Positions 1 through 8,552 of a DNA stretch of 64,000 nt are shown here, piece by piece. This DNA comes from JAGKXC01 sp964554385 (lineage in GTDB: Bacteria; Bacteroidota; Bacteroidia; NS11-12g; UBA955). A program made the position numbers and the translations under genes. The stretch's first letter is position 1. The number at the start of each line of letters is the position of its first letter. The notes beneath the pieces are model-generated. The model was not told the DNA's origin and ran no database searches. It saw only the letters and a program-made list of their open reading frames with translations. The DNA lies in assembly GCA_964554385.1 (NCBI GenBank), contig CAZKOM010000003.1:9396-73395 (forward strand), given 5' to 3'.

Positions 1-717
1 CCTGAAGAAAGAATTCCAATCATTCAATTTTATTCAGCTGTAGTTGTATTGGCGTATGCCAAGGACTTTGGTATTAAGCCAGTTACCTATTCGGAGATGG
101 CTTCTTCCCAAGTGTTGTCGGTAAATGAACCGGTGCCGTTTTCGTTATTAAATGAGAAATTGGGAATAGGTTTGATGGAATTGCGGATGTTAAATCCGGA
201 ATTGAGGGCTGATGTGATCCCATATATGGGGAGCAATTTTGTGTTTCGATTACCCAAAGAATATGTTGGAAGATATAATATAATGCGGGATTCAATTCCA
301 GGATGGTTAAATAATTTTGGGGGTAACGATAATGGGGTAGTACGTAGGTTGCCGAATGTAGAAATCAAGGAAGAGGTTGTGGCTATGGAAAATAAGGACA
401 CGGCCGTTTCCATGGAAATAGCAAGCAACGACCAATCGGTTGTAGATGCTGCAGGAATTACACCCCCTAGGCCTAAGACTGCCGAGTATAAGGTTTGGGT
501 ATACTATCGGGTTAAGTCGGGTGATGCTGTTTATACGTTAAGTGATGTATTTGATTGTGCACCCGAACAGATGAAGCAGTGGAATCGCTTGCGATCGAAT
601 TCGTTGGTAGTAGGGACGCAGTTGAAGTTTTATGTACCTGCGACCAAGAAATCCTATTACACTAAAATTAATTCAATGTCGATTTCTCAAAAGAGAAACT
701 TGGCAGCAAAGGATTAA
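1..717 (+). CDS. LysM-containing lytic transglycosylase, MltD-like (5' end missing)
   Basis: The reading frame is open from base 1, so this is the C-terminal ~238 residues of a longer protein whose start lies outside the window. The first residues resemble the end of a soluble lytic transglycosylase (SLT) catalytic domain. The stretch around 100-270 looks like a post-catalytic linker and degenerate LysM-like segment. A LysM-type repeat (YYRVKSGDAVYTLSDVF, then a QWNRLRSNSL-like second half) occupies roughly 490-650. Family knowledge: MltD-type enzymes cleave the glycan strands of peptidoglycan in the periplasm, and LysM binds GlcNAc polymers. The catalytic glutamate is outside the window, so activity cannot be judged. 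The TAA stop overlaps the promoter element of the next gene. Confidence 0.7.
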   Translation, partial: PEERIPIIQFYSAVVVLAYAKDFGIKPVTYSEMASSQVLSVNEPVPFSLLNEKLGIGLMELRMLNPELRADVIPYMGSNFVFRLPKEYVGRYNIMRDSIPGWLNNFGGNDNGVVRRLPNVEIKEEVVAMENKDTAVSMEIASNDQSVVDAAGITPPRPKTAEYKVWVYYRVKSGDAVYTLSDVFDCAPEQMKQWNRLRSNSLVVGTQLKFYVPATKKSYYTKINSMSISQKRNLAAKD

Positions 718-722
718 TTTTG
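715..722 (+). promoter_or_regulatory. Bacteroidota -7 element TAATTTTG
   Basis: This is an exact match to TAnnTTTG. It ends 4 nt before the ATG at 727, and its first three bases are the TAA stop of the preceding gene. No TTG lies at the usual 19-21 nt spacing upstream. The transcript would have almost no 5' leader. Confidence 0.5.
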
Positions 723-726
723 CCAA

Positions 727-3057
727 ATGCAACAGCATGGTTGGTGGAAGCGTACGGTTCAATGTTTAGTTATTCTTTTTGCAAGTAGTTTTGTACGATT
801 GAGTGCGGGCGGTGTATTGTTGGGGACAAGCCCCAAGGATACGATTTTACCGGATCGTCCCTTATTTCATAAAATAGATGGAATGATTGCAGTGGATGGG
901 GTATTGAATGAATTGGAATGGGGTGCAGGAAGTTTAAATAGTAATTTTTTTGAGCATTTGCCAAGGGGGTGGAATGGTAAATTTCATCAGTATTTCCCTT
1001 ACGACACTTCGTTGTCTGAAACCCGGACGGCTTTTAAACTATTGTATTCGTATTCGGCTATTTATATTGGCATCGTATGTGAAAATAGAAATCCTTCTAA
1101 GAAGTTTGTTATCAATGGATTGAAGAGAGATTTTAGTGTAACCAATACGGATGGCGTAGTTGTAACCTTGTCTACATTTAATGATGGACAGAACGGGTTT
1201 TCTTTTGGATTAAGTCCATACAATACGCAACGTGAAGGATCCGTTGAAAATGGCGGAGGTTTTGGAGTAACCACGGCATGGGACCAGGTTTGGTTTAGTG
1301 AAACTTCATTACAAAATGGGTATTGGGTTGCTGAGATTATGGTGCCGTTGAAGAGTATACGGTTTGTGCCTGGTGTTAAGGAATGGTCCGTAAATGTTTC
1401 TCGATTCGACTTAAAGAACAATGAGATTTCCAATTTTAGCCGGGTTCCAAGAAATTTTAATGTAAGCACTTTGGTTTTTGCTAAGCCTGTTGGGTTTTCT
1501 GAGGGTAGTAGTCCCAACAAGAAATCCAGAAATTTGGTATTGATTCCGTACGCATCGGGCAATGGATTTCAAGAGAAGGTGGGGAGTCCGCGGAGTTTTG
1601 TGCCGAAAGTAGGATTGGATGCAAAGGTAGGATTGAGTAAGAGTTTGAACATGGACATTACGGCGAATCCGGATTTTGCCCAGGTGGATGTGGATGTGCA
1701 GCAGATTAATTTGACTCGTTTTAGTTTATTTTATCCAGAGCGGAGACAATTTTTTATTGAGAATTCGGATTTGTTTGCCACGTTTGGATTTCGACAAATT
1801 CGACCTTTTTTTTCGCGAAGAATAGGGTTGGCAGCAGGCGGGACAGTACCTATTTTGGCGGGAGTACGCGTAAGTGGTAAGTTGGGAACGGATTGGCGTT
1901 TGGGCGCGATGAATATTAGTACAGCGGGGGTTGCTGCTTGGCGGGAAAAGCCAATGAACTATTCGGTTTTTGCGCTTCAGAAAAAGGTTTTTGCAGCCAG
2001 TACGGTTGGAATAATTGCGGTACATGATCGGAAGATGGATACATCCGGTGATTACAATACTGTGTTGGGGCTGGAGTATAATTTGTTGTCTAAGGATAGT
2101 CGATGGGGCGGAAAGGCATTCATTCAAAAATCGGACTACCAAGGATTGGCCATGAATGAGGGATTTGCACACGCCAGTTGGTTTCGATACAGAGATTTAC
2201 GTTGGTTCCTCATGTGGAATCACGAATATGTGAGCAAGGATTTTAGGGCTCGAACGGGTTTTGTGCCACGTATTGCGAATTTCGACACAACGGGGAAGAT
2301 TGTTTTATACGATTATTGGCGTTTGGAGCCGGAGATTAAGCGAACTTGGTACCCCAAGGGTTCTAAATTGTTAAACAACTATTCGTTAATGGCTTATAAT
2401 TCAAGTTATTACGATAGTGCATTCGGAATGACCGAATCGGAGAGTGAATTGGGATTGGATTTTAGTTTGCAAAATAGTGCCGTTTTTCATTTTAGTGTGG
2501 ACAATTCGTATCAGCGTTTATTTCTGCCATTTAAGCCGTTTGATGATTTGCCGGCATTTTTTGGGGAATATCGCTGGTGGTCTATTCATTCTGAGTTAAC
2601 TACGAATAATCGCAAGCCTGTATATTGTTATGCCCGGATGACACAAGGTGGATATTTTACTGGAAAGAAATCGGAATTTGCAGGCGAGTTGTTTTATCGA
2701 TTACCGGCATTGGGCAAGAGTCAATTACCCAAATGGGTGTTAAGCGCGAACTGGAACCGGGTGGTGGTACGCGATGATCAGGGTGGTGGTGATGCCGTTA
2801 ATTTATTGGGATTAAAGGCGGAACACAGCTTTAATACGATTTGTTACTTAACCAGTTATTTTCAATATAACAGTCAGGCTGAACGTATGAATATCAATAT
2901 ACGTTTCCAATGGAGATACAGGCCGATGAGTGATGTATTTATTGTACTGTCACAGAATTGGAACCAGTTTCCTCAGTTAAACACGGTGGAGTCTTATTAT
3001 TGGTCGGTTCGCAGCCGAAGTGTAGCAGTAAAATGGGTTTATTGGTTAAACCGCTAG
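727..3057 (+). CDS. DUF5916 outer-membrane protein with N-terminal CBM9-like domain
   Basis: This 776-residue protein has an N-terminal hydrophobic signal segment and a CBM9-like beta-sandwich region (about 45-230, with the typical DGMIAVDGVLNELEW-like opening). A DUF5916 barrel-like C-terminal part begins around residue 275 and includes the family signature ANPDFAQVDVDVQQINLTRF followed by FPERRQFFIEN-like and FFSRRIG-like segments. Many proteins of this family in Bacteroidota are predicted outer-membrane beta-barrels of unknown function, sometimes annotated as hydrolases. The start is ATG 727, 4 nt after a -7 promoter element. No obvious substrate partner is adjacent, so the role is unassigned. 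Confidence 0.85.
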   Translation: MQQHGWWKRTVQCLVILFASSFVRLSAGGVLLGTSPKDTILPDRPLFHKIDGMIAVDGVLNELEWGAGSLNSNFFEHLPRGWNGKFHQYFPYDTSLSETRTAFKLLYSYSAIYIGIVCENRNPSKKFVINGLKRDFSVTNTDGVVVTLSTFNDGQNGFSFGLSPYNTQREGSVENGGGFGVTTAWDQVWFSETSLQNGYWVAEIMVPLKSIRFVPGVKEWSVNVSRFDLKNNEISNFSRVPRNFNVSTLVFAKPVGFSEGSSPNKKSRNLVLIPYASGNGFQEKVGSPRSFVPKVGLDAKVGLSKSLNMDITANPDFAQVDVDVQQINLTRFSLFYPERRQFFIENSDLFATFGFRQIRPFFSRRIGLAAGGTVPILAGVRVSGKLGTDWRLGAMNISTAGVAAWREKPMNYSVFALQKKVFAASTVGIIAVHDRKMDTSGDYNTVLGLEYNLLSKDSRWGGKAFIQKSDYQGLAMNEGFAHASWFRYRDLRWFLMWNHEYVSKDFRARTGFVPRIANFDTTGKIVLYDYWRLEPEIKRTWYPKGSKLLNNYSLMAYNSSYYDSAFGMTESESELGLDFSLQNSAVFHFSVDNSYQRLFLPFKPFDDLPAFFGEYRWWSIHSELTTNNRKPVYCYARMTQGGYFTGKKSEFAGELFYRLPALGKSQLPKWVLSANWNRVVVRDDQGGGDAVNLLGLKAEHSFNTICYLTSYFQYNSQAERMNINIRFQWRYRPMSDVFIVLSQNWNQFPQLNTVESYYWSVRSRSVAVKWVYWLNR

Positions 3058-3060
3058 TAT

Positions 3061-3093
3061 AAAAAAGGGAAGGGACGGTTTAGAAACCGTCTC
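3061..3093 (-). terminator. Possible intrinsic terminator of the AIM24-like gene
   Basis: An inverted repeat GACGGTTT (3074-3081) / AAACCGTC (3084-3091) encloses the TAA stop of the minus-strand gene. On the minus strand it is followed by a pyrimidine tract ending in TTTTTT (3061-3066). It may also serve the convergent plus-strand gene ending at 3057. Confidence 0.5.
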
Positions 3094-3874
3094 CATCCAA
3101 AATATTTCCGAAGCCACCTAGGATGGAACCTTCTTCGCGTCTTCCACCTGGGGAGCCATAACTTAGTATTTTTCCAGCCAAACGAGAAACGGGTAAACTC
3201 TGTAACCAAACCTTACCAGGACCACTTAATACGGCAAAGAATAAACCTTCGCCACCGAAAATGGCATTTTTCACCCCTTTCACCATTTGAATATCGTAGT
3301 CTATTGTGCTTGTAAATGCAACGATACAACCGGTATCAACTCTTAAATATTCGCCTTGTTTTAGTTCTCGTTCAAGGATGTGTCCGCCTGCATGAACAAA
3401 TGCAAGTCCATCTCCTTCTAGCTTTTGCATGATAAATCCCTCACCACCAAAAAGTCCAGTTCCAAGTTTACGTTGAAATTCAATACCCACGCTAACCCCT
3501 TTTGCAGCGCACAGGAAGGAATCTTTTTGACATATAATCTTGTTACCTAATTGTTGAAGATCCATCGGCACAATTTTTCCGGCGTAAGGTCCAGCAAATG
3601 TTACGCGAGCTTTGTTATAACCCATATTGCTGAAGGCTGTCATGAATAAAGACTCCCCAGTTAACATACGTTTTCCAGCGCTCATTAGTTTTCCAAAGAA
3701 TCCACTATTTTGTTGACTTCCATCCCCAAAAACGGTTTCCATTTCGATGCCATTATCCATGAACATGAAGGATCCTGCTTCGGCCATGACAGTTTCTTGA
3801 GGGTCTAATTCTATTTCTACACACTGCATTTCTTCACCGAAAATGCGGTAGTCGATTTCGTGATTGCTTCTCAT
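3080..3874 (-). CDS. AIM24 / TIGR00266 family protein
   Basis: This 264-residue soluble protein has the repeated glycine-rich beta-structure of the TIGR00266/AIM24 family: an early EAGSFMFMDNGIEMET-like segment, a central SLFMTAFSN segment, and GTGLFGGEGFIMQKLEGDG with later AIFGGEGLFFAVLSGPG. The function in bacteria is not established; AIM24 homologs in yeast are mitochondrial inner-membrane organisation factors. The gene begins 22 nt downstream of the fumarylacetoacetate-hydrolase-family gene on the same strand, so the two are probably co-transcribed. No signal peptide or membrane segment is visible. Confidence 0.85.
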   Translation of the reverse strand: MRSNHEIDYRIFGEEMQCVEIELDPQETVMAEAGSFMFMDNGIEMETVFGDGSQQNSGFFGKLMSAGKRMLTGESLFMTAFSNMGYNKARVTFAGPYAGKIVPMDLQQLGNKIICQKDSFLCAAKGVSVGIEFQRKLGTGLFGGEGFIMQKLEGDGLAFVHAGGHILERELKQGEYLRVDTGCIVAFTSTIDYDIQMVKGVKNAIFGGEGLFFAVLSGPGKVWLQSLPVSRLAGKILSYGSPGGRREEGSILGGFGNILDGDGF

Positions 3875-3896
3875 ATGATCGAATTGTTTTGTTAAT

Positions 3897-4916
3897 TTAT
3901 TGATTTGTAGCCGTTGATTTTTTCAAAGCTAAGATGGAGAAATCGGTGGATTCTGCTTTGATGGTATTAGACAAGTAACCAAGTCCGGTAATCTCCATGT
4001 CAACCACATCGCCGTCTTGCAACCATTGTTCAGTGTAGCTGGGGTCGTTTAGTTTTCCGGTACCATTCAATTCCAAGAAACATCCTGTACCTACGGTGCC
4101 AGAACCGATAACATCACCGGGGTAGATATCTACACCGTATGCGCAACGTTCTACGATTTCGGCGAAGGTCCAATCCATATCGCCCATATTGCCTTCACTC
4201 ACTAATTTACCGTTCACCCAACATTTCATGGATAGGTTATAATTGTTGCCTGTATGGCCGGGTTTTGCACTGATTTTGTAGGGCTCTAATTCATCGGGCG
4301 TTACAAGCCAAGGTCCAATTACGGTACTAAAATCTTTGCCTTTTGCTGGGCCGAGGTTTAACAACATTTCTTCCATTTGCAAGGTACGAGCGCTCATGTC
4401 GTTCATTATCATATAGCCTGCGATGTAATCATCGGCTTGTGCAGCGGTAATATTTCGGCCTTTTTTACCGATAACGATTGCGGCTTCTAATTCGAAATCA
4501 AGTTTTCGGAAATGATCGGGCATGCAAGGTATTTCCCCTGGGCCTTGTATGGCGTTGTGGTTGGTGAAATAAAAGATAGGGTACTGATCAAATTCGGGAA
4601 TCATGGGCACCCCGCGGTTTCTTCTTGCCGCTGCTACGTGTTGTCTGAAGGCGTAACCATCCCGGCAGGAGGTTGGCTGGGGGACGGGTGCGAAAATTTG
4701 TGCACCGTTAAACGGGGTAGCTAATTGGGTATGATTGCCGGCATTTATTTGGGATTCAATTTCTCTTGCAAGAGCTGATTGGGTTTCCCAGTTCTCCAAC
4801 ATTGTTCTCATTGAAGGGCTAATGGCCGGATTTATTGAATGTAAAGGATAGATATTGTTGTTTACAAGGATGCCTGTTTGCGCAGAATCCTGATAATGGT
4901 ACGTTACCAATTTCAT
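3897..4916 (-). CDS. Fumarylacetoacetate hydrolase family protein
   Basis: This FAH-superfamily enzyme has 339 residues from ATG 4916. I prefer this start to an in-frame TTG ten codons upstream because a -7 promoter element ends 5 nt before it. The metal-binding region shows FELEAAIVIGKKGRNI and GYMIMNDMSARTLQ, followed by AKGKDFSTVIGPWLVT, then GDVIGSGTVGTGCFLELNG near the C terminus. Family members cleave C-C bonds of acylpyruvates, for example fumarylacetoacetate at the end of tyrosine/homogentisate breakdown, or act as hydratases or decarboxylases. The exact substrate cannot be assigned because no homogentisate dioxygenase or maleylacetoacetate isomerase is nearby. Confidence 0.85.
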   Translation of the reverse strand: MKLVTYHYQDSAQTGILVNNNIYPLHSINPAISPSMRTMLENWETQSALAREIESQINAGNHTQLATPFNGAQIFAPVPQPTSCRDGYAFRQHVAAARRNRGVPMIPEFDQYPIFYFTNHNAIQGPGEIPCMPDHFRKLDFELEAAIVIGKKGRNITAAQADDYIAGYMIMNDMSARTLQMEEMLLNLGPAKGKDFSTVIGPWLVTPDELEPYKISAKPGHTGNNYNLSMKCWVNGKLVSEGNMGDMDWTFAEIVERCAYGVDIYPGDVIGSGTVGTGCFLELNGTGKLNDPSYTEQWLQDGDVVDMEITGLGYLSNTIKAESTDFSILALKKSTATNQ

Positions 4917-4921
4917 AAATA

Positions 4922-4929
4922 CAAAAATA
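4922..4929 (-). promoter_or_regulatory. Bacteroidota -7 element TATTTTTG
   Basis: This exact TAnnTTTG match on the minus strand ends 5 nt before the ATG at 4916 of the FAH-family gene. It supports that start over the upstream TTG. Confidence 0.45.
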
Positions 4930-5001
4930 CTAATTTTTAGGGGCAAATAGGTGGGTGTTTATCGGGTATATACTTAATTTTACCGCAATATCAAATCGCA
5001 C

Positions 5002-5914
5002 ATGGCAGAGAAGAAAAAGGTATTGGTAACAGGAAGTAACGGCTTATTGGGTCAGAAGCTTACGGATTTATTTACTTCCAAAGCGGATTGGGAATTGGTG
5101 GCTACGGGGGTAGGTGTAAATCGGCATCCGCGGAGTACGGAGGATGGAGTGTATCGTTATGAGGTTTTGGATATCACGGATGAAGGGATGGTGAATGCGG
5201 TGTTACGTAGAGAATTACCGGATGTAGTGATTCACACGGCGGCCATGACGCAGGTGGATGATTGCGAATTTCAACGGGATGCATGCGTTGCGTTGAATGT
5301 GAATTCTGTGGAACGATTGGCCAAATTATCAACGGAGTTGGGATTTCATTTGGTACATATCAGTACGGATTTCATTTTTGATGGTACGAAGGCGATGGTT
5401 ACAGAGGACGAACGTCCTAACCCATTGAGTTATTACGGTTGGAGTAAATGGGAGGGGGAGAAAGCGGTGATGGAAAATGCTAATTCGTATTCGATCTTAC
5501 GTACGGTATTGGTGTATGGCAAGGTGGCCGATATGAGCAGAACCAATATCGTTTTGTGGGCNNNNNNNNNNAGCGCTTAGGGATGGAAAGAAGGCCAATG
5601 TTGTTACGGATCAATTTAGGACTCCCACGTTGGCGGAAGATTTAGCCATGGGATGTTTCTTGGCAGCGGAGCAGAAAGCACAAGGTATTTATCACATTGC
5701 AGGTAAGGACTACATGAGTGTGATTGAATTGGTGGAGCGCGTGGCGAAGTTTTACGGATTTAGTATGGAAAACATTACCCGCGTTGATAGTTCTACGCTA
5801 AATCAACCAGCCAAACGCCCACCCGATACTGGGCTCTCCATCGAAAAAGCCCGAAAGGATTTGGGGTATGAACCACATTCGTTTGAAGAAGGTTTGGCGT
5901 TGTTAAATTTATAA
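5002..5914 (+). CDS. RmlD-like NAD(P)-dependent sugar-nucleotide reductase (interrupted by an assembly gap)
   Basis: The N-terminal part (5002-5561) has a Rossmann nucleotide-binding motif (VLVTGSNGLLGQKL), a HTAAMTQVDDCE segment and the SDR YGWSKWEGE catalytic YxxxK. A run of 10 N (5562-5571) follows. The C-terminal part (5573-5914), in another frame, carries DQFRTPTLAEDLA and RVDSSTLNQPAKRPPDTGLS, both typical of the dTDP-4-dehydrorhamnose reductase family. The two halves are clearly one gene of about 300 residues; the frame change comes from the arbitrary gap length. The product probably reduces a 4-keto nucleotide sugar, but no rfbA/B/C partners are present, so a role in dTDP-rhamnose synthesis is uncertain. 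The start is ATG 5002. Confidence 0.85.
5562..5571. other. Assembly gap (10 N) inside the RmlD-like gene
   Basis: Ten N bases of probably arbitrary length. The protein matches on both sides join in different frames, so the gap does not represent exactly ten missing bases. Confidence 0.95.
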
Positions 5915-5991
5915 ATTGATTGGGCGAAAGTTGTGGGTACGATGAATTTGAATGGGTGATTATCGTCATAAAAAATCGACCAACAATTTCT

Positions 5992-5999
5992 TACATTTG
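5992..5999 (+). promoter_or_regulatory. Bacteroidota -7 element TACATTTG
   Basis: Exact TAnnTTTG match 28 nt before the ATG of the 3-hydroxyanthranilate dioxygenase gene. No clear -33 TTG was found at 19-21 nt. Confidence 0.4.
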
Positions 6000-6027
6000 T
6001 TGCAGTAACTACTAATATTTAAATCCT

Positions 6028-6549
6028 ATGGAAATTCGTGCACCTTTTAATTTGAATAAATGGATTGAGGAAAACCGACATCTATTAAAACCCCCGGTGG
6101 CCAATAAAAATTTGTATCCTGAAGGTACGGATTATATCGTTATGGTGGTAGGTGGACCCAACTCTCGTAAGGATTATCATTACAATCAAACGGAGGAGTT
6201 GTTTTATCAGTTAGAGGGTGAGATTACCATTAAAACACAGCAAAACGGGGAACGTGTGGATGTGAAATTAGGTCCTGGAGATATGTTTTTATTGCCGCCC
6301 AATGTTCCCCATTCGCCTGGCAGAACAGCGGGTAGTATCGGGCTTGTAATTGAGCGGGTTCGAGAGGGTAAAGGTTTTACTGATGGTTTGTTATGGTTCT
6401 GTGATTCGTGTAACACCAAATTACACGAAGCCTATTTCGAACTGAAAAATATTGAAACCGATTTTATCAGTCATTTCAACGAATTTTATGATTCGGAAGA
6501 ATTGCGTACGTGTAAGCATTGCGGAGAAGTTTTGCAAAAGCCACAATAA
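6028..6549 (+). CDS. nbaC: 3-hydroxyanthranilate 3,4-dioxygenase
   Basis: This 173-residue cupin dioxygenase opens the ring of 3-hydroxyanthranilate to 2-amino-3-carboxymuconate semialdehyde, the precursor of quinolinate in the kynurenine route to NAD or in tryptophan breakdown. The catalytic iron ligands are visible as H51, E57 and H95, and substrate-binding arginines R47 and R99 are present. The bacterial-type second rubredoxin-like iron site is complete (C125, C128, C162, C165). Length and spacing fit the bacterial short form. No kynureninase, kynurenine monooxygenase or quinolinate phosphoribosyltransferase gene is adjacent, so the pathway must be completed elsewhere in the genome. Confidence 0.95.
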   Translation: MEIRAPFNLNKWIEENRHLLKPPVANKNLYPEGTDYIVMVVGGPNSRKDYHYNQTEELFYQLEGEITIKTQQNGERVDVKLGPGDMFLLPPNVPHSPGRTAGSIGLVIERVREGKGFTDGLLWFCDSCNTKLHEAYFELKNIETDFISHFNEFYDSEELRTCKHCGEVLQKPQ

Positions 6550-6562
6550 GGCGGTAATTGCT

Positions 6563-6570
6563 TAACTTTG
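6563..6570 (+). promoter_or_regulatory. Bacteroidota -7 element TAACTTTG
   Basis: Exact TAnnTTTG match ending 10 nt before the ATG at 6581 of the PurF-type gene. Confidence 0.45.
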
Positions 6571-6580
6571 CAATCCTCTT

Positions 6581-8473
6581 ATGAGTGATGCCATTAAACA
6601 CGAGTGCGGGGTAGCGTTTATTCGTTTGCGTAAACCGCTGTCGTATTACCGAGAAAAGTACGGAACTCACTGGTACGGACTAACGAAGCTCCAATTTTTA
6701 ATGACCAAACAGCTTAATCGTGGACAAGACGGTGCTGGCATGGGTGTAGTAAAGCTGGATCCGGCGTATGGCGATCGCTATTTAGCAAGAAAACGCAGTG
6801 CGTCCAAGACGGCATTGTCTGATATTTTTGAAGAAATTGCCAAGGCGTACGAAGAAATTCCTGTTGAATTTCGGGACGATGAAGCCTATTTAAAGAAGCA
6901 TTTTCCGTATGCGGGTGAATTATTGCTAGGTCATTTGCGATATGGTACTTACGGAGGAAATAGCATAGAGAATATACATCCATTTCTGCGTCAAAATAAC
7001 TGGATGGCAAGAAACCTCATGTTAGCTGGTAATTACAATGTTACCAATACGGAGGAGTTGTTTAACCAGTTGATTGAATTGGGTCAGCAGCCAAAGGAGA
7101 AGAGCGATAATGTGTTGATGTTAGAAAAAATCGGACATTTTATCGACGAAGAAAATCAGCGATTGTTCGGAATTTTTAAAGCCCAGGGGTATTCCAATTT
7201 AGAAATCACGGCTAAAATCAAGGATGAATTATCCTTGGTGAATATACTCAAGCGAAGTTTTAAAAGTGTAGATGGGGGATATAATATGATTGGTTTGCTG
7301 GGTCATGGTGATGCTTTTGTAATGCGTGATCCCAATGGAATCAGACCTTCTCATTACTATATCGACGATGAAGTGGTGGTTGTTGCCAGCGAGCGTGCTG
7401 CCATTCAAACAGCGTTCAATTTATATCCTGAGCAAATTCAAGAATTGGGTCCAGGAAATGCATTGATTGTGAAGAAATCCGGGCAGGTAGATGAGGTGAA
7501 CATTATCGAACCACTAGAAAGAAAAAGTTGCAGTTTTGAGCGCATTTATTTCTCTAGGGGAAACGATCAAGATATTTATGCCGAGCGTAAGGAGTTGGGA
7601 AGATTGCTTGCCGATCCGGTAATGCAGTTGTTAGGCAATGATTTAGTGAATACGGTATTTAGTTATGTACCGAATACGGCGGCCACCAGTTTTTACGGTT
7701 TGATTGATGGTATTCACGAGATACGCAGGCGTTTGCAGGCGGAGGCATTATCGGCTATCGATGTATCAAAAAACCCAGAAAAGGTTGAGGAAATTTTGAG
7801 TTGGCGTCCACGCAGGGAGAAGATTTTAGTGAAGGACGTGAAGATGCGGACCTTTATCACCAATGATAATGATAGGGAAGATTTGGTAGGTCATGTATAT
7901 GATATAACCTACGGGGTAGTAAAGAGTTGGGAGGATACGTTGGTGATCATGGATGATAGTGTGGTTCGAGGTACTACATTGAAAACCAGTATTTTAAAGA
8001 TATTGGACCGCTTAGAGCCCAAGCGAATTATATTAGTAAGTTCTGCCCCTCAAATTCGTTATCCGGATTGTTATGGTATCGATATGAGTAAGTTGGGTGA
8101 TTTTGCGGCATTCAGAGCAGCGGTTGCGCTGATTAAGGAAAGGGGAATGGAATCTCTGATGCAGGAAATATATCAACAAGCCAAGCTGGAGTTAGAAAAA
8201 CCGGCGGAGGAGCAGGAGAATGTGGTTAAGCGCCTGTATGCACCGTTTGCCGATCAGGAGATTTCCGATAAAATTGCGGAAATGGTTAGGCCTAATGGTA
8301 TGCGAGCGCAGTTTGATATTCTATTCCAGTCGGTAGATAATTTGCATGTTGCTTGTCCGAACGATTCGGGTGATTGGTATTTCACGGGGAATTTCCCAAC
8401 CCCAGGGGGTACACAAGTAGCAAACAGGGCATTTGTTTACTACATGGAAGGCAGGAAAGAACGAGCGTATTAA
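6581..8473 (+). CDS. Amidophosphoribosyltransferase (PurF-type), long form
   Basis: The N-terminal class II (Ntn) glutamine amidotransferase domain has the catalytic cysteine at residue 9 after a short propeptide-like MSDAIKHE. It also has the RGQDGAGMG-like and GNYNVTN-like segments. The C-terminal phosphoribosyltransferase domain shows the PRPP motif VIMDDSVVRGTT around residues 455-466. PurF makes 5-phosphoribosylamine from PRPP and glutamine, the first step of purine synthesis. At 630 residues the protein is longer than typical ~470-505-residue PurF, with extra length between the domains and at the C terminus. A long variant with this layout is found in Bacteroidota and may coexist with canonical PurF. 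purK lies 0.6 kb downstream on the other strand. Confidence 0.85.
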   Translation: MSDAIKHECGVAFIRLRKPLSYYREKYGTHWYGLTKLQFLMTKQLNRGQDGAGMGVVKLDPAYGDRYLARKRSASKTALSDIFEEIAKAYEEIPVEFRDDEAYLKKHFPYAGELLLGHLRYGTYGGNSIENIHPFLRQNNWMARNLMLAGNYNVTNTEELFNQLIELGQQPKEKSDNVLMLEKIGHFIDEENQRLFGIFKAQGYSNLEITAKIKDELSLVNILKRSFKSVDGGYNMIGLLGHGDAFVMRDPNGIRPSHYYIDDEVVVVASERAAIQTAFNLYPEQIQELGPGNALIVKKSGQVDEVNIIEPLERKSCSFERIYFSRGNDQDIYAERKELGRLLADPVMQLLGNDLVNTVFSYVPNTAATSFYGLIDGIHEIRRRLQAEALSAIDVSKNPEKVEEILSWRPRREKILVKDVKMRTFITNDNDREDLVGHVYDITYGVVKSWEDTLVIMDDSVVRGTTLKTSILKILDRLEPKRIILVSSAPQIRYPDCYGIDMSKLGDFAAFRAAVALIKERGMESLMQEIYQQAKLELEKPAEEQENVVKRLYAPFADQEISDKIAEMVRPNGMRAQFDILFQSVDNLHVACPNDSGDWYFTGNFPTPGGTQVANRAFVYYMEGRKERAY

Positions 8474-8534
8474 AATTATCGGCCTAAATTGATTAGGTAT
8501 TTATTGGGTACGTTTTTGATTCCGTGGATTTTAT

Positions 8535-8542
8535 TATTTTTG
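8535..8542 (+). promoter_or_regulatory. Bacteroidota -7 element TATTTTTG
   Basis: Exact TAnnTTTG match ending 10 nt before the frr ATG at 8553. A TTTG lies upstream at 8515-8518, but the 16-nt spacing is shorter than usual. Confidence 0.45.
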
Positions 8543-8552
8543 CGGCCATCCT

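Noticed and set aside
1726..2172. 148-codon frame antisense to the DUF5916 gene
   Set aside because: Wholly within a confident gene on the other strand, with no domain or start signal.
5002..5914. RmlD-like gene as a frameshifted pseudogene
   Set aside because: The only disruption is a 10-N gap of arbitrary length, and the family match is continuous on both sides.
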